Below are positions 60,598 to 64,000 of a stretch of DNA of 64,000 nucleotides, piece by piece. A model generated the notes under the pieces. That model saw nothing but the letters and a program-made list of their open reading frames with translations. It was not told the origin of the DNA and did no database searches. This DNA is from Acanthopleura granulata (lineage: Eukaryota > Mollusca > Polyplacophora > Chitonida > Chitonidae): NCBI GenBank assembly GCA_016165875.1, contig JABBOT010000003.1, positions 30,361,663-30,425,662 of the forward strand, in the 5' to 3' direction. Position numbers and translations under genes: made by a program. Positions within the stretch are counted from its first letter, which is position 1; each line of letters starts with the position of its first letter.

Positions 60598-60871
60598 GAG
60601 CCTACGTGACCGAGGCGGTTAGTGCTCTAACGCATCGCAGTTAGCCGGGAACCTCTCACCAATGTGGTCGTTGTGAATTCAAGTACAGCTCATACTGGCT
60701 TCCTTTCCGGCCGTACGTGGGAAGGTCCGCCAGCAACCTGTGGAATTGATGGGGTTTTCCACCATTTTTACGCCATTTCGCCGTCCGCTTTCCTCCCCCA
60801 TAATACTGGCTGCCGTCGTATAAGTGAAATGTTCTTAAGTACGACGGAAATCAACAATGAAATAAATAAAT
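60598..60871 (+). mobile_element. SINE in intron 9, full length
   Basis: Diverged head (CCTACGTGACCGAGGCGGTTAG), B-box-like GAATTCAAGTACAGC, body GGCCGTACGTGGGAAGGTCCGCCAGCAACCTGTGG, GCTGCCGTCGTATAAGTGAAATG and an AAAT tail. No clear target-site duplication was found. Confidence 0.88.
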
Positions 60872-61089
60872 GATTTTTGGCGCGGTCCTGATTGAACAGG
60901 GCACTTACTGGGTACTGTCATGATTGTGGTTATGTTTGAGTTATGTTCATTTATTGGGAGTCCTGCTAAGTTTCCACCATCGGGTTTCGAGCGAAAGCTC
61001 AGTCAGGGGTAAGAAAGCCGACCAAGAAGTACTCAACCGACAATCAATATTAAGTTGTGTCTGTCATTACACCTGAATATCTTTGGCAG

Positions 61090-61326
61090 ATCCCCATCCA
61101 CCCGTGTTTACAAGCTGCCCTACTGAGGTGCCCCCAGTCCAGGGCTCCACAGTTACCTGGGATCCACCCATCGCAAAGGACAACACCGTTCTGGATGGGC
61201 CTCCCCAGAGTGACTTTACCCCTGGGCAAGCCTCCCCTGGGGGCCGAATCTTAGTCACCTACACTGCCGAGGATCTGGAAGGAAACGAGGGGTTGTGCCA
61301 GTTTTTCGTCACTGTTTTACCGCCAA
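61090..61326 (+). CDS. Receptor gene exon 10: HYR domain
   Basis: Acceptor ATCTTTGGCAG, donor CCAA|GTAAGT; phase 1 at both ends, 79 residues (425-503). Canonical HYR pattern: PPVFTSCPTEV, VTWDPPIAKDN, PGGRILVTYTAEDLEGNE and GLCQFFVTV. HYR modules are immunoglobulin-like folds found in adhesion and matrix proteins. It is the last extracellular module before a Thr/Ser-rich stalk. Confidence 0.94.
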
Positions 61327-61906
61327 GTAAGTTTTGCTTTTAGATATGAAAAAGACAAAGTGTTAAAACGGTTTCTGTGTGATTCAGCCGGGAACATCAA
61401 CTTTTCGTGTAAAAACCATGTGCAGTATTTTCAACTGATCAACCATACCAAAGGCATTCATTGAACAGCAAAGCTGCCCGACTATAGTAGTGGCTAGCAC
61501 ATATACAAGACCTCGACTTAATGTTACTCTGTCGCCAGCTTAGAATAAGAAGCCCTGCTCAAATATGTCCCTGTAGAAACTTTACACAGATGAACAAATG
61601 TAAATACCTCTTGAAAAGTACCTTTGTAGCATATGTTGCACCTTGAACGTTTTCAGTGGGCCCTTCCGGGATAAGACAGCCTTTCTTGTTAAACTTCGTC
61701 CTTAACACAGGTCATTTTTTTGTAAGTGTTGCATTTAGACTCATGGGCTTAATTCGTACCAGTAACTTGATCATCAGTTTCAGGTTTCTCAGACTTCTAT
61801 GTTAAATTTAGGTCTGTTACTCCATACAGCTTAGTATGCAGAATTTATTAATGTGCCTCAGCTTTGGCAGCTTTTATCTTTTCTACTTTCATCATTTTAT
61901 TCCTAG

Positions 61907-62250
61907 CAGAACCGACCGTATCCCCAACAGTTGCCGATGGAGATACGATGCAAAGTGGACAGCAGGAGAAACACTCCAAGACAGATTACACAATCTTCAT
62001 TTACGTCGTGTTAGGGATTGTTGCGGCTCTGGTATTGATAGGACTGAGCTTGTTTTGTTTACTCAGACGACAGCGCGGCACACAGGACATGGTGGCCTAC
62101 ACTTGTAAAGACGAGGCTCCGCCACCGTATACAGCAGTGGTTAGAGAGTCCGTGCAGAATTCTTACGAAAACCCAGGTTATGCGAGACACAACGCGCATG
62201 CGTACGAGCAACAAAACAATGAGAACCAGGTCACAGATACTGTGCGTTAA
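61907..62250 (+). CDS. Receptor gene exon 11: stalk, transmembrane helix, cytoplasmic tail
   Basis: Tandem acceptor CCTAGCAG allows the exon to start at 61907 or 61910; both keep the frame and differ by one residue (T-E-P or K-P at the junction). It encodes a short stalk (about 504-531), the helix IFIYVVLGIVAALVLIGLSL with LFCLL, then RRQR as the stop-transfer signal. The 61-residue tail has APPPYTAV (a WW-domain ligand of the PPxY type) and SYENPGYAR (an NPxY-type endocytic or PTB motif with nearby tyrosines). The stop is TAA at 62248-62250. Confidence 0.92.
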
Positions 62251-62598
62251 ATGTAATGCTGTTTGGCTTCTGTGCAGCCTGAAAAAGCCTGCATGTAAAT
62301 CCGAAAGAGAAAAAAATGGGTCCCATGCACGTATAACCAAAAAGGGAGCTTTTACCCATGATTAGTTATCTTCCTAATCACCGGAATTCAATCTGTTGCA
62401 TTTCCGCTCGTCTGTCAGTGTGTAGTGTGACTTCGGGTTAGGGGGGAGTGGGGTGGGGTGGAGATAGTACCCGTGTTTTTTAATGGGACTGCCTGCTCAA
62501 ATGAATTGGTGAAATCAAGATAAAGTAATGGATTTTGCTTAGTATTTCATTATGACAATACCTATTCCGTTTAAATTCCGTTTTATTTACCTCTACTG

Positions 62599-62604
62599 AA
62601 TAAA
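62599..62604 (+). terminator. Candidate polyadenylation signal of the receptor gene
   Basis: AATAAA about 350 bases after the stop codon, the first canonical hexamer I see in the 3' UTR. A later AATAAA at 63769 could serve a longer transcript. Confidence 0.5.
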
Positions 62605-64000
62605 TACAACATGGCTTTAAAGCCAGATTATTTCTGGCCCCCAGGATTTGTGAACATTCCACTCTTTGTATTCATTACCACGCTTTTGATAAACAGTATT
62701 TTCGAACAGTTACGAGAAGTATGTCCGAAAAATTAATGTTAGTTACAATTCTTTTATGAATGAGAAATTGCACTTTTCCTCTTAAAATGCGCGTTGAACT
62801 ATGCTTTGACTTTTACTGATTGTATTGTATGATGTATATACTTTACACGTTTAGCTCTGCGTTTGTGATATTCAGCTATAAACCGATAATGACGATAATT
62901 CTGGGTACGATTTTTTAAGACTAGGTGGACTAGTTATGTACATATTAATCCCCAAGATAATATTAAATATTTGCTACAAATTGTAAAGATAACATTTACC
63001 GGATGCCAACTAAACCTCGTCAGTTTTCATTCAGTAGCTTTATAGTCACTTTATCTGCCTATCTAAAAGGCACTGACTAGTATGCAGTTTTCTAAGATTT
63101 AATTATGTCTCATATTTGTTTGAAATTATTAAATATTTTCATAAAATTCATGCTCCTCATCTTTTACAATATCATGGTAAAACAGTACTATCTTGTGAAC
63201 TGTACAGGCCTAAGATGCACTTTTGACAAACAGCTTTCAAGGAATACTATATACCAAATGATGCACGTAGATTTGGTGATACAATTATTCATCAAGGCAA
63301 ACAGGGCTAACTTACTTATCTTCCACTATTTGAGAAGATGTCTCAATTCCGTTTACAATTATGTAATATTCAAATGTTTACACATGTACTACGCGATGAC
63401 TGAGTATATTTTTTTATATTTACATGTATTATTTGTTATATTGTTTACGTTAACATTTTTAAACTGAGTGTACAAAGAATGACAAAAACGTGGGTTTACC
63501 GGTTTAGGTTGGTTTGTTTTCTCGGTTATCAGCCTTCTAGAGACTTTTCTTGACCGACTGCTATTTTATCTCTACTTAAATGTGCAATGTCAGTTGACAT
63601 TATAATGCCTCTGTTAAATTTTAAATGCAATTATTATTTTTGTTACTCACACGCGTGCGGGGAAGTTCTCTATTCTGTATGCTATATGTTCCGAGAACGT
63701 TATTAATGAAAGCAGTCAAACATATATCCGCCATAATTTGCAGTATTTTGCATTCGATGTCTTTTGTAAATAAACATCTGCGCTTCCAAACTATGCATTT
63801 TTGGCTGCATTTTATACCGGTATCTTAAATTGTAAAGGTTTTGTTCTCCGAATATACATAAGTCTATATATTTATCAGTGAAACAAACACTTTGTTGAAA
63901 TCTCGAGGCGAGTTAGGTGTGAAACTTAAAACGGAAAATAATTATACTTCCTCATTTCTCGTTTTCAACCTAAAAAAACAACACCATACAGGCTCTAGTC
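62605..64000. other. AT-rich 3' flanking DNA, no gene recognised
   Basis: No supported coding region. The open frame at 63105-63467 is hydrophobic and AT-driven, with no domain or splice context. Confidence 0.55.

Larger units (their letters stand above)
45286..62250 (+). other. Gene model: 11-exon type I receptor, SP-EMI-EGF3-WAP-VWC-HYR2-TM
   Basis: The gene was assembled from GT-AG splice sites; every junction preserves phase and the sum is 1854 nt (617 residues plus stop). The exons are 45286-45362, 46996-47106, 50918-51036, 51570-51680, 53482-53586, 58057-58161, 58486-58851, 59245-59277, 59907-60152, 61090-61326 and 61907-62250. Domains by residue: signal peptide 1-23; EMI-like about 30-100; EGF-like 104-139, 140-174 and 175-209; WAP about 212-258; VWC about 265-331; HYR-like 343-424; HYR 425-503; transmembrane helix about 532-556; tail 557-617 with PPPY (575-578) and NPGY (592-595). 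Most introns from exon 3 on are phase 1, typical of shuffled extracellular modules. The introns range from 324 bp to 4.5 kb and carry many SINEs. The likely role is a cell-surface adhesion or scavenger-type receptor, inferred from the modules only. An extra phase-1 exon in intron 5 cannot be excluded. Confidence 0.85.

Overview
The window is animal nuclear DNA, most likely from a mollusc and perhaps a bivalve. Three things point there: a clear Frizzled-4-type Wnt receptor, a multi-exon gene with GT-AG introns encoding a secreted or transmembrane protein, and many copies of tRNA-derived SINEs whose body and 3' tail I associate with molluscan genomes. The phylum is inferred from memory of repeat families and protein similarity, not from a search. 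There are no bacterial operons, tRNA or rRNA genes, or CRISPR arrays.

Layout. 1-13400 is intergenic and is dominated by a 3.6-kb block present twice (1-3607 and 9795-13400). The copies are almost identical, and the first ends exactly at a 13-N assembly gap, so an assembly error is the leading explanation. Between them lie a 49-bp minisatellite, a long degenerate minisatellite, one possible orphan exon and a MITE-like element. 13401-27013 is mostly unique non-coding DNA with a few SINEs. 27014-28720 (minus strand) is an uninterrupted 568-codon frizzled-4 orthologue. 28721-45285 is intergenic, with a diverged 1.4-1.6 kb tandem duplication (about 32728-35972), a 120-bp imperfect hairpin (37551-37673), SINEs, and two short tandem duplications (43302-43373 and 44588-44818).

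45286-62250 (plus strand) is an 11-exon gene that I assembled from splice sites and reading phase. All junctions keep phase and give a 617-residue type I membrane protein: signal peptide, EMI-like module, three EGF-like domains, WAP, VWC, a degenerate and a canonical HYR domain, one transmembrane helix, and a short tail with PPPY and NPGY motifs. I do not recognise this combination as a named protein. Its introns hold at least nine SINE copies, two inverted-repeat elements and a roughly 600-bp minisatellite whose unit looks like the 3' splice site and start of exon 3. 62251-64000 is 3' UTR and AT-rich intergenic DNA.

The two genes are on opposite strands, about 16.6 kb apart, and nothing in the sequence links them functionally. 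Frizzled-4 is a seven-pass Wnt receptor. The modular protein looks like an adhesion, scavenger or matrix receptor, but its function is unknown.
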